This document shows positions 35,029-43,501 of a stretch of DNA of 64,000 bases, piece after piece (within the stretch, counting starts at the first letter, position 1; the number at the start of each line of letters is the position of its first letter). The notes beneath the pieces were generated by a model. The model ran no database searches and was not told the DNA's origin. It worked only from the letters and a program-made list of their open reading frames with translations. This stretch comes from Anaerolineaceae bacterium (GTDB taxonomy: Bacteria > Chloroflexota > Anaerolineae > Aggregatilineales > Phototrophicaceae). The position numbers were made by a program, and so were the translations under genes. The stretch spans positions 62,001 through 126,000 of the forward strand of contig JACKCH010000019.1 in NCBI GenBank assembly GCA_020634115.1. Reading direction: 5' to 3'.

Positions 35029-36072
35029 ATGCCCACAAAAACTGTGGAGCGCCCTTCGGCGGCACTTGACCGGAAAACGCTGCTGGCGATGTTCTGGACG
35101 ATGCTGCTCAGCCGCCGTTTGGATGAGCGTGCGTGGATGCTGCATCGCCAGGGGAAAATCGCATTCCATATCAGTGGAATGGGACACGAAGCCGCACAGG
35201 TGGCGGCGGCCTTCGCGCTGAATCGCGGCGTGGATTACGTCCATCCTTATTACCGTGATCTGGCGCTGGTGTTGGCGCTGGGCGTGACCCCAACGGACTT
35301 CATGATGAGTTTGTTTGGTAAGAAAAACGAATATAGCAGCAACGCCAAACAGATGCCCAGCCACTTTAGCCACAAACCCGCCAACATTCTGAGCCATTCA
35401 TCTCCGGTAGCGACGCAGGTGCCGCAGGCGGCAGGCGTGGCCTTTGCGATCAAGTACAAGCAGCAATTAGGACTGACCGACCCGAACGACGCGACACAGC
35501 CGCGCCTGGTGCTGACCAGCCTGGGCGAAGGCTCGACCAGCCAGGGCGAATGGCATGAAGGCATGAATTGGGCCGGTGTGCATAAACTCCCGTTCATCTG
35601 CCTGGTGGAAAACAACCTGTATGCCATCAGTGTCCGCGTGGAGGAGCAGATGGCCGTCTCCAATGTCGCGGATCGCGCCGGGGCGTATGGCGTATTCGGC
35701 ACGTTTGCGGACGGGAACGATATCCTGAAGATGTATGATGTCATGTACGCCGCCGTCCAGCGGGCCTATACCGGCGAAGGCCCGACCCTGATCGAAGCCA
35801 AAACCTACCGGCCTGTGCCACACTCCTCCGATGACGATGACCGCAGTTACCGCAGCCGTGAGGAGGTGGAGGAGTGGAAGCAGAAAGACCCGATTATGCG
35901 CTTCCAGCAGCACTTGATGGAAGCCGGAATCCTGACCCAGGACTTATTGGATGAGTACGAACAGCGGGCGAAAACCGAAGTGAATGCCGCCCAGGGTGCG
36001 GCCGAAAGTGCCCCCGACCCCGACCCGGAAGAAACGCTGAGTCCGGTTTACGCGCCCCTGGAGGAGAATTAA
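35029..36072 (+). CDS. Branched-chain/2-oxoacid dehydrogenase E1 component, alpha subunit
   Basis: 347 residues. The thiamine-diphosphate motif runs from LGEGSTSQGEWHEGMN to CLVENNLYAIS (G-E-G ... N-N). RLDERAWMLHRQGKIAFHIS, YYRDLALVLALG and KTYRPVPHSSDDDD are typical of E1-alpha of branched-chain oxoacid complexes. With E1-beta it decarboxylates 2-oxoacids and acylates the E2 lipoyl group. A strong GAAGAGGAAAAAAG site precedes the ATG. First gene of the operon; E3 is not in the window. Confidence 0.88.
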   Translation: MPTKTVERPSAALDRKTLLAMFWTMLLSRRLDERAWMLHRQGKIAFHISGMGHEAAQVAAAFALNRGVDYVHPYYRDLALVLALGVTPTDFMMSLFGKKNEYSSNAKQMPSHFSHKPANILSHSSPVATQVPQAAGVAFAIKYKQQLGLTDPNDATQPRLVLTSLGEGSTSQGEWHEGMNWAGVHKLPFICLVENNLYAISVRVEEQMAVSNVADRAGAYGVFGTFADGNDILKMYDVMYAAVQRAYTGEGPTLIEAKTYRPVPHSSDDDDRSYRSREEVEEWKQKDPIMRFQQHLMEAGILTQDLLDEYEQRAKTEVNAAQGAAESAPDPDPEETLSPVYAPLEEN

Positions 36073-36074
36073 TC

Positions 36075-37061
36075 ATGGCAGTGATGACCTTGATTGAGGC
36101 CGTAACCCAGGCGCTGGATGAAGAACTGGCGCGTGACCCGCGTGTATTCATCGTCGGTGAGGATGTGGGGGAGCGTGGTGGTGTGTTCCGGGCAACAGTG
36201 GGGCTGCACGCCAAATATGGCAGTGAACGCATTGTTGATTCGCCGCTGGCGGAACTCTCGATTGTGGCGATTGGCATCGGCGCAGCGCTGGCGGACTTAC
36301 GCCCAATCTGCGAAATCCAGTTCGCCGACTTCATCCACCCCGCTTTTAACCAGATCGTCAACGAAGCCGCCAAAATGTACTACCGTTCCGGCGAACAGTG
36401 GCCGGTGCCAATGGTGATTCGTGCGCCGTACGGTGGTGGCATCAGCGGGGCGCTGTATCACAGTCAGAGTATCGAGGCGTTTTTCACCCATGTGCCGGGT
36501 TTGAAAGTGGTTATCCCCTCCACGCCCCAGGACGCGAAAGGCCTGCTCAAAAGCGCCGTCCGCGATCCGAATCCGGTGCTGTTCCTCGAACCCAAAAAAG
36601 GCTACCGGGCGATTAAAGGCGAAGTGCCAGAAGGCGAGTACACCATCCCCATCGGCCCGGCGCGGGTGGCGCGTCCCGGGCGCGATCTCTCCGTATTTGC
36701 CTATGGCATGATGGCGCACTATACCGCCATCGCTGCCGAGAAGGTCGCCCGTGAGGATGGCATTGATGCCGAAGTCATTGACCTGCGGACTCTGCTCCCG
36801 GTGGATAAAGGCGCTATACTGGAATCGGTGCAAAAAACCGGTAAGGCGCTGGTGGTACACGAAGATACCTTCACGATGGGCTACGGCGCGGAAGTCGCCG
36901 CCATCATCGCGGACGATGGCTTTAACTACATGGACGCGCCCGTCAAGCGCTTGGCCGGGCCAGATGTCCCGGCGATGCCCTACAGCCACAGTATGCAGGA
37001 GTTTTTCATGCCCAACCCGGATAAAATCGCTGAAGCCATCCGGGATTTAGCGGCGTATTGA
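36075..37061 (+). CDS. 2-oxoacid dehydrogenase E1 component, beta subunit
   Basis: 328 residues beginning MTLIEAVTQALDEELARDPR with VFIVGEDVGERGGVFRAT, then ICEIQFADFIHPAFNQI and the transketolase C-terminal domain (DAEVIDLRTLLPVDKGAI, GKALVVHEDTFTMGYG). It starts 2 bp after E1-alpha, behind a GGAGGAG ribosome site. Forms the alpha2beta2 thiamine-dependent component of the complex. Confidence 0.92.
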   Translation: MAVMTLIEAVTQALDEELARDPRVFIVGEDVGERGGVFRATVGLHAKYGSERIVDSPLAELSIVAIGIGAALADLRPICEIQFADFIHPAFNQIVNEAAKMYYRSGEQWPVPMVIRAPYGGGISGALYHSQSIEAFFTHVPGLKVVIPSTPQDAKGLLKSAVRDPNPVLFLEPKKGYRAIKGEVPEGEYTIPIGPARVARPGRDLSVFAYGMMAHYTAIAAEKVAREDGIDAEVIDLRTLLPVDKGAILESVQKTGKALVVHEDTFTMGYGAEVAAIIADDGFNYMDAPVKRLAGPDVPAMPYSHSMQEFFMPNPDKIAEAIRDLAAY

Positions 37062-37070
37062 GTGCCCACC

Positions 37071-37349
37071 ATGAGTCCTGTTTTACGCCTTGTTCTGCCA
37101 ACCATTCTCACCGTTGGCATGGCCGTGCTGGGCATCCATGTGATGACTGGGCATGATGTCGTGGTTGGTGAACGGGTGATGGATTCGTTTCGTGATGTTG
37201 GACGTTACCCCGTGTTTCTGAGCCGTGACAATGTGCCGGTGATGCTGGTCTACGGGTTAGTCTTTATGGGGGTTGCAGTGGTTACTATCCGGGATTGGAT
37301 ACGCCTCGTCAATTTACGGGGAAATCAAAATAGAAGGGAAGATGATTGA
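37071..37349 (+). CDS. Small two-helix membrane protein inside the dehydrogenase operon
   Basis: About 92 residues with hydrophobic helices near 4-22 and 58-77 joined by a polar segment (DVVVGERVMDSFRDVGRYP). No family recognised. It lies between E1-beta and E2 with overlaps or spacing of under 10 bp, so it is translated with the complex. A GTG at 37062 directly after the E1-beta stop is an alternative start. Might anchor or be a passenger. Confidence 0.6.
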   Translation: MSPVLRLVLPTILTVGMAVLGIHVMTGHDVVVGERVMDSFRDVGRYPVFLSRDNVPVMLVYGLVFMGVAVVTIRDWIRLVNLRGNQNRREDD

Positions 37350-38698
37350 TGCCCACACAAGTGATTATGCCCCAGCTTGGCGAAAGTGTCGTTGAAGGCA
37401 CGGTCAGCCGCTGGTTAAAACAGGTTGGTGATGCCGTCGAAGAATACGAACCGCTGCTCGAAGTCAGCACCGACAAGGTCGATACGGAAGTGCCGTCCCC
37501 GGCCAGCGGCGTGTTGCTTCAGATCACCGTGCAGGAAGGCGAAACCGTTGAGCGTGGCACACTGCTGGCGATTGTCGGGCAGCCCGGCGAAAAGCCCGAA
37601 GATGCCCCCTCGGCAGCCGTCGCCCACAGCCGCCCCGCCGCCGTTCCTGAAGCGGTGCCAGCTGCGCCGCAATCCATCCCGGCAGTGAAAATCAACGGCA
37701 GCGGCTATACCGGGCATATCACCCCGGTGGTGGCGCGGATGGTGGCCGAACATAACCTCGACCTCTCGCAGATTACCGGCACCGGGCGCGATGGCCGCAT
37801 CACCAAAAAAGATGTAGAAGGCTACTTAGCCAGGGGGACAACTGCGCCCGCCGCCGATCTGCCGCCCTGGGAGCGTCCCGGCAGTGGTGACCTGTTCAAG
37901 CCGACAGTAGACTATGGCGACGCGCTGCCTGCCGCCCCGGTTGCCCCCGCCGCGCCCAAACCGGCAGCCGTACCCGCTCCATCACGCAGTGCAGCCGCAC
38001 CTATCCCGCAGGGTGGCCCCGGCGAACTCGTGCATCTGAGTTCGATGCGCCGGGCGATTGCCGAACACATGGTACGCAGCAAATTACACACTTCGCCGCA
38101 TGTTACCACCGTCTTTGAGATAGATATGGGCGCAGTCCTGGCGCACCGGGCTAAACACAAGGCCGAATTCGCCAAACAGGGCATCAACCTGACGCTTACC
38201 GCCTATTTCGCGGCGGCTTCGGTGGTCGCGTTACAGGCCAACCCTTACCTCAATGCCCAATGGACAGACGAGGGCATCTACCTCCACCATGTCGTACACC
38301 TGGGGCTGGCGGTAGCGATGGATGAAGGGCTGATTGTGCCGGTCATCCACAACGCGCAGGACTTGAACCTGCTGGGGCTGGCGCGGGCGGTCAATGACCT
38401 CTCCAACCGGGGGCGCAACCGGGGGTTGAAGCCTGATGAGGTGCAGGGCGGCACATTCACCATCACCAATCACGGCGTGAGCGGCAGCCTGTTCGCCATG
38501 CCAATCATCAACCAGCCGCAGGTGGGCATCCTGGGGGTAGGGGTGATGGAGAAGCGCGTCAAGGTCATCAACGACGCCATCGCCATCCGTCCCTGTGTCT
38601 ACGCCTCGCTCACCTTCGACCACCGCGTCGCCGACGGCGCAACCGGTGATGCCTTCATGGTCACGCTCAAGGACACGCTCGAAGGGTGGGCGTGGTAG
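37349..38698 (+). CDS. Dihydrolipoamide acyltransferase (E2) of a 2-oxoacid dehydrogenase complex
   Basis: 449 residues. Lipoyl domain at 1-78 with the lipoylated Lys in STDKVDTEVPSP; Ala/Pro linker; peripheral-subunit-binding domain ITPVVARMVAEHNLDLSQI to KKDVEGYLA (about 128-165); second Ala/Pro linker; catalytic domain from LSSMRRAIAEHMVRSK ending with the active-site His in TFDHRVADG. It transfers the acyl group to CoA. The ATG at 37349 overlaps the upstream stop. Branched-chain or mixed specificity is inferred from E1-alpha. Confidence 0.92.
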   Translation: MPTQVIMPQLGESVVEGTVSRWLKQVGDAVEEYEPLLEVSTDKVDTEVPSPASGVLLQITVQEGETVERGTLLAIVGQPGEKPEDAPSAAVAHSRPAAVPEAVPAAPQSIPAVKINGSGYTGHITPVVARMVAEHNLDLSQITGTGRDGRITKKDVEGYLARGTTAPAADLPPWERPGSGDLFKPTVDYGDALPAAPVAPAAPKPAAVPAPSRSAAAPIPQGGPGELVHLSSMRRAIAEHMVRSKLHTSPHVTTVFEIDMGAVLAHRAKHKAEFAKQGINLTLTAYFAAASVVALQANPYLNAQWTDEGIYLHHVVHLGLAVAMDEGLIVPVIHNAQDLNLLGLARAVNDLSNRGRNRGLKPDEVQGGTFTITNHGVSGSLFAMPIINQPQVGILGVGVMEKRVKVINDAIAIRPCVYASLTFDHRVADGATGDAFMVTLKDTLEGWAW

Positions 38699-38720
38699 AA
38701 TCCTTATCTACCGAATAGCG

Positions 38721-38741
38721 GGGAGCGCAACACGCGCTCCC
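38721..38741. repeat. Hairpin repeat GGGAGCGC/GCGCTCCC, copy 4
   Basis: Perfect 8-bp arms with a 5-nt loop, just after the E2 stop. Same arms as the copy at 55517. May also serve as a terminator stem, although no T-run follows. Confidence 0.6.
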
Positions 38742-38790
38742 ACTGAACTACCGCACAGATTGGTCAAAATATAAGATAAGGACACAATAT

Positions 38791-39306
38791 GTGGTAACAC
38801 GAAAAATAGGAAATATACTATTATCTATGAGCGCATTATTTTGTGTATCCTGCTCACATAATCAATATCTTCCAGATTCTCAGTTATAGGAAACAGCTGT
38901 ATATCTTCTACACGATCCTTTGCCTACCCCGGAATTTGTTATCTCCGTACCGCAATCCAATCCGGATTCTGGTACACAATGTATACAAATAACCCAAAGG
39001 CCATTTTGGAATCAACAATTTCTAACAGATGAAATATCAGAACACTTGATAAATAGCATTCAACTGGCTATCGATAATCAAGTTATAGCAGAAGCTGAAG
39101 TAACGATTATGGTTGCACGTATGGCTTATCCAATATTCAATGATAATGGGGAAATACTGGGCTTGTACGGAGGGCCAATTACGGTTTGCTTCAATATTGG
39201 GGAAGTGGGTTTAGGTCCTCATGTTGCATCCCTAGAACTTTCCGATATGACAGGGAACCCTTATTCGTATATGTGGGCTTTTGAGGTATCCCACGCCAGG
39301 GGATGA
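38791..39306 (+). pseudogene. Lipoprotein gene interrupted by an in-frame amber codon
   Basis: From the GTG at 38791 (ribosome site AAGGA at 38778) the frame encodes a lipoprotein signal (RKIGNILLSMSALFCVSCS with lipobox FCVSC) and continues SHNQYLPDSQL before a TAG at 38887-38889. Beyond it the same frame runs open for about 139 codons (ETAVYLLHDPLPTPEFVISV ...) to 39306. A single-base change or read-through would restore a ~171-residue lipoprotein. The function of the remainder (beta-rich, ending in FEVSHARG) is unknown. AT-rich compared with neighbours. The last codons run into a hairpin-repeat region. Confidence 0.65.
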
Positions 39307-39503
39307 ATCCCCAACGGACGAGGCAGGCCTCATCCCTACGAAACCAAATGTCAGTGGATATGTGGGGACAGGGCCTTGCCCTGTCCAATAAAAGAGGCTC
39401 ATTTCTCCCCGCAGCACCCAGAACCTCTTCAGCAGGTTTGAAACACCTTGCCGGGCATTAAAATACCCGGCAAACGGCTATGAAGAAATAAGGAATCTGT
39501 GCA
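39307..39503. repeat. Cluster of short hairpin repeats
   Basis: Contains GGACAGGGC/GCCCTGTCC (39366-39386, perfect 9 bp, CTT loop), a GGGGATGAATCCCC-type stem near 39299-39312, a GGATGAGGC-related segment near 39319-39337, and TTGCCGGG/CCCGGCAA (39448-39473). No gene. Appears to be a landing site for small palindromic elements. Confidence 0.6.
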
Positions 39504-40277
39504 GTGTCGAAAAAACTCTATTTGAGTCTGGGACTGGTAGGAATAGTCACTCTAGTAGTTCTTGGCCTGTTTTTATGGTCAACCGTGCTTCAGAGTAATC
39601 CGGTAGAAGTCTCTCTATCGTTGACCATTCCCTCGCCAGATGCGAATATGCGAGCGACCATCGAATTTGAACGCTCCGCCATTGCTCAGTTCACACAAAG
39701 CCCGGACTTGGCGGTTTCCATGACCCCCTTTTATGCTCAGATAATCTACAACGAGGTTGTCAGAAACCTGACAGAGATTCCCTATCCGGTACGGCCTTGT
39801 TATCTGAATCCAACCGATGTTCCCGAAAATCTAGCCACACCGCTGCCAACCGATAAATGCGGGCCATTCTTGGGTACTATCGCTCTTGGCGGCGATGAGC
39901 TTCGTGAATTCGCGGATTTGATGAATGCGGCAGGTATCGTAGGAACGGTTGGTGGTGATTCAATTGGTTTGGAACAGAAGAATCAACCTTTTATAGCAGT
40001 TCAAAGCCACTTGGGGTTCGCAGTCACAATAGAATCAATCAGCGATCAAGCGTTACTGGTCAATACCGTTGAAAATCTCGTGGACTTCGCACTACAAAAC
40101 TGGGATATGCTCAGGGAAGTTTCCACAAATGCCGAAATTTACATTCAACTGACCGCATCAGACGGCAGTAAATGGATTATCACAACGTATGATTCTCTGG
40201 TGATGGCTAAACGAAGTAATCTGACAGGTGAGAGCTTAATCCAGGCGCTAGGCGGTTGGCAGGATGTTGATGACTGA
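39504..40277 (+). CDS. Membrane-anchored or secreted protein of unknown function
   Basis: 257 residues with one N-terminal hydrophobic helix (about 8-27) acting as an uncleaved anchor or signal peptide, then an extracytoplasmic domain. One Cys pair (RPCYLNPTD ... DKCGPF) may form a disulfide. No family recognised. The GTG start is supported by AAGGA 10 nt upstream. The C-terminal segment is amphipathic and reminiscent in layout of the lipoprotein at 40661, but no clear homology can be claimed. Confidence 0.6.
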   Translation: MSKKLYLSLGLVGIVTLVVLGLFLWSTVLQSNPVEVSLSLTIPSPDANMRATIEFERSAIAQFTQSPDLAVSMTPFYAQIIYNEVVRNLTEIPYPVRPCYLNPTDVPENLATPLPTDKCGPFLGTIALGGDELREFADLMNAAGIVGTVGGDSIGLEQKNQPFIAVQSHLGFAVTIESISDQALLVNTVENLVDFALQNWDMLREVSTNAEIYIQLTASDGSKWIITTYDSLVMAKRSNLTGESLIQALGGWQDVDD

Positions 40278-40439
40278 TTTGTGTTCGGCACTTTCCACTC
40301 CCTCCCATTTTTGAACAAATGTTTGAACAAAAAATCCCCTTTTCCCGGCGTTTTGTGCTATGCTAACCCTATGACACCCTCTGTCTACCCGACTTTTCAT
40401 GATGTTCCCGTTCACCTTAAAACCCAGGATTCAGCACGG

Positions 40440-40472
40440 TTTTGCGGCAATACCCATCACTTTGCCGCAAAA
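40440..40472. repeat. Inverted repeat pair 1 of TTTTGCGGCAA
   Basis: TTTTGCGGCAA (40440-40450) and TTGCCGCAAAA (40462-40472), perfect 11 bp around TACCCATCACT. Confidence 0.8.
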
Positions 40473-40526
40473 TTCGATAGTTTGCAGCACCGTTTAACCC
40501 CCGATTCTTCCCTCAAATCCACCCAA

Positions 40527-40574
40527 TTTGCGGCAATTGCAGCAAACTTGGCACAATCGCAAAATTGCCGCAAA
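40527..40574. repeat. Inverted repeat pair 2 of TTTGCGGCAATT
   Basis: TTTGCGGCAATT (40527-40538) and AATTGCCGCAAA (40563-40574), perfect 12 bp. ACCCATCAC follows, as inside pair 1. Confidence 0.8.
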
Positions 40575-40614
40575 ACCCATCACCACCCGTAACCTGTGCC
40601 GGGGGATGGACGGT

Positions 40615-40623
40615 TGCTAAAAT
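40615..40623 (+). promoter_or_regulatory. Extended -10 element for the lipoprotein gene
   Basis: TGCTAAAAT, 37 nt before the ATG at 40661, at the same distance as before the genes at 11796 and 33705. Confidence 0.45.
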
Positions 40624-40660
40624 ACAGGAACTGACTTTTTGATTCAGGTAAGGAACTTTC

Positions 40661-41434
40661 ATGAAACGACTGATCCCGGTAATCGGCGTGCTGGTACTGT
40701 TGGTCGCGGCCTGCCAGCCCGCCGCCCAGACCGATGAAGCACTCCCGACGCTGGCCGTTTTGCCCAGCGCCACCCCCACCGCCACCGAAACCAACACGCC
40801 GCCGCCCACTGATACCCCGCCCCCAACCGACACGCTGACTCCGCTTCCCACCATTACGGCCACATCCTCTCCCACGCCGACCAGCATGCCGTCTCCGACT
40901 CCCGTGTTCACAGTGAATCCCACCCAGGTCGCTATCAGCACCGGCACAGCGGCGGTTGAGGAAGCCCCGCGTTACGCCACCTTCACGCCGCCCCCGCCCG
41001 GCAGTACGCCCGTTCCCGGTACGCCCCAGCGAATCGCCGATGTGATCATCACTGAACGCCAGTTTCAGGAAGAAGTGGATTTGAAAATCCGCGATATGGA
41101 CTCGATTGAACTGGCACAGGTGAATTTTGTGCCGGAGGGGATTGATGTCGAACTCACGGCGCTTGGCGGGGAAGCCTTCATCACCGGCCATGTGCTTTTC
41201 TCGATTGAGATGCCGGGGTCGTTTGCTTCTCTCACGATTGGTGCTATTTCCGTCCCTGGCCTGGAAGAGCCGCCCGAAACCTATATTCAGGTTGCCACAT
41301 CTGATTTCTTCATCATGATGGTGGATGTCCTCGATACCATTCTGACGCAGCGCGTGGGCGACCAGAATAACCTGGAAAATCTTGTCATCACTGGGGATAC
41401 AATGGAGATCACCTTACTGGTTCCACAAAACTGA
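40661..41434 (+). CDS. Lipoprotein with Pro/Thr-rich stalk
   Basis: 257 residues. Signal peptide with lipobox LVAAC (lipidated Cys near residue 19), then about 70 residues of Pro/Thr/Ser-rich, presumably extended stalk (TNTPPPTDTPPPTDTLTP), and a C-terminal ~140-residue domain (ITERQFQEEVDLKIRDM ...). Family not recognised. Surface-exposed lipoprotein of unknown role; the stalk composition is common among Chloroflexota envelope proteins. Confidence 0.7.
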   Translation: MKRLIPVIGVLVLLVAACQPAAQTDEALPTLAVLPSATPTATETNTPPPTDTPPPTDTLTPLPTITATSSPTPTSMPSPTPVFTVNPTQVAISTGTAAVEEAPRYATFTPPPPGSTPVPGTPQRIADVIITERQFQEEVDLKIRDMDSIELAQVNFVPEGIDVELTALGGEAFITGHVLFSIEMPGSFASLTIGAISVPGLEEPPETYIQVATSDFFIMMVDVLDTILTQRVGDQNNLENLVITGDTMEITLLVPQN

Positions 41435-41541
41435 GAGGAGCATATAGGCGAGTATCGGGAATGTATTACTGCCAGTTTGATGAATCGGTATTCCTGATAG
41501 ATCCTATGCTTCGTTCTCCACTTCATTAGAGGGTCGGAATC

Positions 41542-41568
41542 AAAAAGCGGATACAAAATCATATCCGC
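41542..41568 (-). terminator. Intrinsic terminator of the second S1 paralog
   Basis: On the minus strand GCGGATA, 8-nt loop, TATCCGC, then TTTTTG, 26 nt beyond the stop codon at 41594. Confidence 0.85.
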
Positions 41569-41593
41569 CTTATCCTCTGTTTATATGCGGGAA

Positions 41594-42862
41594 CTACGCT
41601 TCGGGTTCGTCGTCTTCCGCTTCCGCCGGGGGCATTTCTTCGGGTGATTCTACTGCATCCACAGGCGTTTCTTCCTGCGGTTCCGCCGAGTCCACATCAA
41701 CAGGTGACTCGACAGGTGCACTTTCACCGTCGGTTTCCGGTGTGGCTTCCACATCCATACCCCAACGCTGTGTGAAACCAACCCGGCGTTTTTCCGGTTC
41801 CAGGTGGCTGATCCGCAGGCTCAGGCGATCACCCTTCTTGACGTAAGAATACGGCTCTTTGAGTGAACCGTCGCCCATCTCACTCAGGTGGAGCAGCCCT
41901 TCCAGGCCATTATCCAGCGCGATAAACGCGCCGAAATCCACCACGTTTGTGACGACTCCCTCAACCAATTGGCCTTCATGATACTGCTGTTGGGCATCAT
42001 CCCAGGGGTCGTTCAGCAGCCGTTTACGGCTCAGGGCGATCCGGTTGGAATTGCGGTCCAGGTTGAGGACGTAGACATCAATCACGTCACCCACTTTGAG
42101 GACATCACGGGGATGGTCAACCCGGTGCCATGCCAGTTCACTCACATGAATCAGGCCGTCGGCGCCACCCAGGTTGACAAACGCGCCGAAGTCACGCAGC
42201 CCGGTCACGGTACCCTGGACGACATCACCTTCTTTCAGTTCGGCCAGCAGACGCGCTTTTTGCTGGGCACGCCATTCTTTTTGTGCCTCGCGCTCGCTGA
42301 AGATCAACCGGCGCCGATCCTGATCAACTTCAATCACTTTGACAACCAGTTCCTTGCCCAGCAGTTCGTTCCAGGCATCCCGCTGGTCATGGGAATAGCT
42401 GGACGAAACCAAGTGCGAACTGGGGATGAAGCCTTCCAGCCGGTTCCAGCGCACTAGGATACCGCCTCGGTTATGGCCGGTGACCACCACTGAGACAACC
42501 TCTTCGGTCTCCAGCAGTTTGCGGGCTTTCTGCCAGTCATACTGTTGCAGGCCCATATTAATGGACACAATCAGGTTGTCATCCTGGTCGCGTGGGTTCA
42601 TTACGTAAACCGGGACTTCCGCGCCAACCTCCAGGCTCTTACGAAATTCGGGGTCAAGGCGTTCCAGATCGGTTGACGGCACGATACCGTCCTGCTTCAC
42701 ACCCATATCCACGATAATTTCGCGGGGGGCAATTTGCAGAATAATAGCATTGCGAATTTCGCCACGACGCGGTGGCAAATATGCAAAAGAGGATTCCAGA
42801 AGCTCCCGGAATTCTGCCCCAAAATCTTTTTCTTGTTCGTTATCCGAATGCGACAAGCTCAT
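41594..42862 (-). CDS. Ribosomal protein S1-like protein, four S1 domains (paralog B)
   Basis: 422 residues with four S1/OB repeats (about 36-103, 121-187, 215-283, 299-368). Domain 3 LRDFGAFVNLGGADGLIHV is nearly identical to that of the paralog at 9031, while domains 1 and 2 are more divergent. A long acidic Pro/Glu-rich tail follows. It is transcribed alone, from its own promoter and to its own terminator, just downstream of a padR gene. Which paralog is the true ribosomal S1 cannot be decided from sequence. Confidence 0.85.
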   Translation of the reverse strand: MSLSHSDNEQEKDFGAEFRELLESSFAYLPPRRGEIRNAIILQIAPREIIVDMGVKQDGIVPSTDLERLDPEFRKSLEVGAEVPVYVMNPRDQDDNLIVSINMGLQQYDWQKARKLLETEEVVSVVVTGHNRGGILVRWNRLEGFIPSSHLVSSSYSHDQRDAWNELLGKELVVKVIEVDQDRRRLIFSEREAQKEWRAQQKARLLAELKEGDVVQGTVTGLRDFGAFVNLGGADGLIHVSELAWHRVDHPRDVLKVGDVIDVYVLNLDRNSNRIALSRKRLLNDPWDDAQQQYHEGQLVEGVVTNVVDFGAFIALDNGLEGLLHLSEMGDGSLKEPYSYVKKGDRLSLRISHLEPEKRRVGFTQRWGMDVEATPETDGESAPVESPVDVDSAEPQEETPVDAVESPEEMPPAEAEDDEPEA

Positions 42863-42889
42863 TAACTCTACCTACCTTATGGGAAATGG

Positions 42890-42922
42890 ATCTCATTATA
42901 CAATGAGATATCAATGCAACAA
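42890..42922 (-). promoter_or_regulatory. Promoter and palindromic operator of S1 paralog B
   Basis: TTGTTG, 16 nt, TATAAT on the minus strand. The -10 lies inside a perfect palindrome ATCTCATT-atac-AATGAGAT (42890-42909), suggesting repressor control. It lies between the padR stop and the S1 start. Confidence 0.6.
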
Positions 42923-42935
42923 GCCTCGATTCATC

Positions 42936-43466
42936 TTACGCGGGAGAGGCTACCCGGTCATGGGTGGTAATTTGTTTCTGGATATTCCTAATCCATTCTA
43001 ATTCAGCCTCGCCCAGTTGCAAAGCGTAATCAATAATCCAGATTTGCTGTGGGGTCTGGGCCACTTCACGCTCAACCCGCAGCCTTGTGAGCATATCGGT
43101 CACTTCTTCCCGTCTTGCTCTAACCATCGCCTGTAAGTCTGCGGTGGGGAGGTCATGCGCCAGATACAACTTGAGTAGAAACTCGCGCCGAATCTGGTCG
43201 GTTATGGGGGGCTGCTTTAACCATTCCTGGAGTTCAAGCTGACCACGTTCTGTAATGCGGTACACCTTCTTGGATGGTCGCCCAACCTGAGCGATTTCAT
43301 GGACTTCAACCGCGCCTTCGTCCAACAGTTTGTGTAACGTCGGGTAAAGCGTTCCATAACTAGCGTTCGCTACTGCCTTCAGCGCAAAGTTGACACGCTT
43401 TTTGATATCGTAGCCCGACATCGGGCATTCCGTCAGCAACCCTAAAATCAGATAACGATGTGACAT
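42936..43466 (-). CDS. PadR-family transcriptional regulator
   Basis: 176 residues. MSHRYLILGLLTECPMSGYD is the PadR winged-helix opening, ANASYGTLYPTLHKLLDEGAVEV the recognition region (quoted: ASYGTLYPTLHKL), and RPSKKVYRITERGQLELQ follows; the C-terminal half is the helical dimerisation domain. The Met at 43466 matches the family start. A 9-bp-arm palindrome overlaps its promoter, consistent with autorepression. It might also regulate the S1 paralog just downstream. Confidence 0.88.
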   Translation of the reverse strand: MSHRYLILGLLTECPMSGYDIKKRVNFALKAVANASYGTLYPTLHKLLDEGAVEVHEIAQVGRPSKKVYRITERGQLELQEWLKQPPITDQIRREFLLKLYLAHDLPTADLQAMVRARREEVTDMLTRLRVEREVAQTPQQIWIIDYALQLGEAELEWIRNIQKQITTHDRVASPA

Positions 43467-43501
43467 GAGTCTCGAAGCATACATTCAACAGATAAATTGG
43501 A

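Larger units (their letters stand above)
40278..40660. other. Intergenic region with repeated TTGCGGCAA inverted repeats
   Basis: 383 bp. Holds a tandem TTTGAACAAA(T/A) duplication (about 40310-40331), an extended -10-like TGCTATGCT (40356-40364), four copies of TTGCGGCAA in two inverted pairs, and the promoter of the next gene. The open frame across it (40281-40592) has no ribosome site or family resemblance and is not called. Confidence 0.6.

Noticed and set aside
40310..40331. LexA-type SOS box (GAAC-N4-GTTT)
   Set aside because: One half-site departs from the GAAC-N4-GTTC form and the pattern is a simple tandem of TTTGAACAAA. No SOS gene follows.
40281..40592. 103-aa ORF after the secreted protein
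   Set aside because: It crosses the TTGCGGCAA inverted repeats, has no ribosome site, and the translation resembles no known protein.
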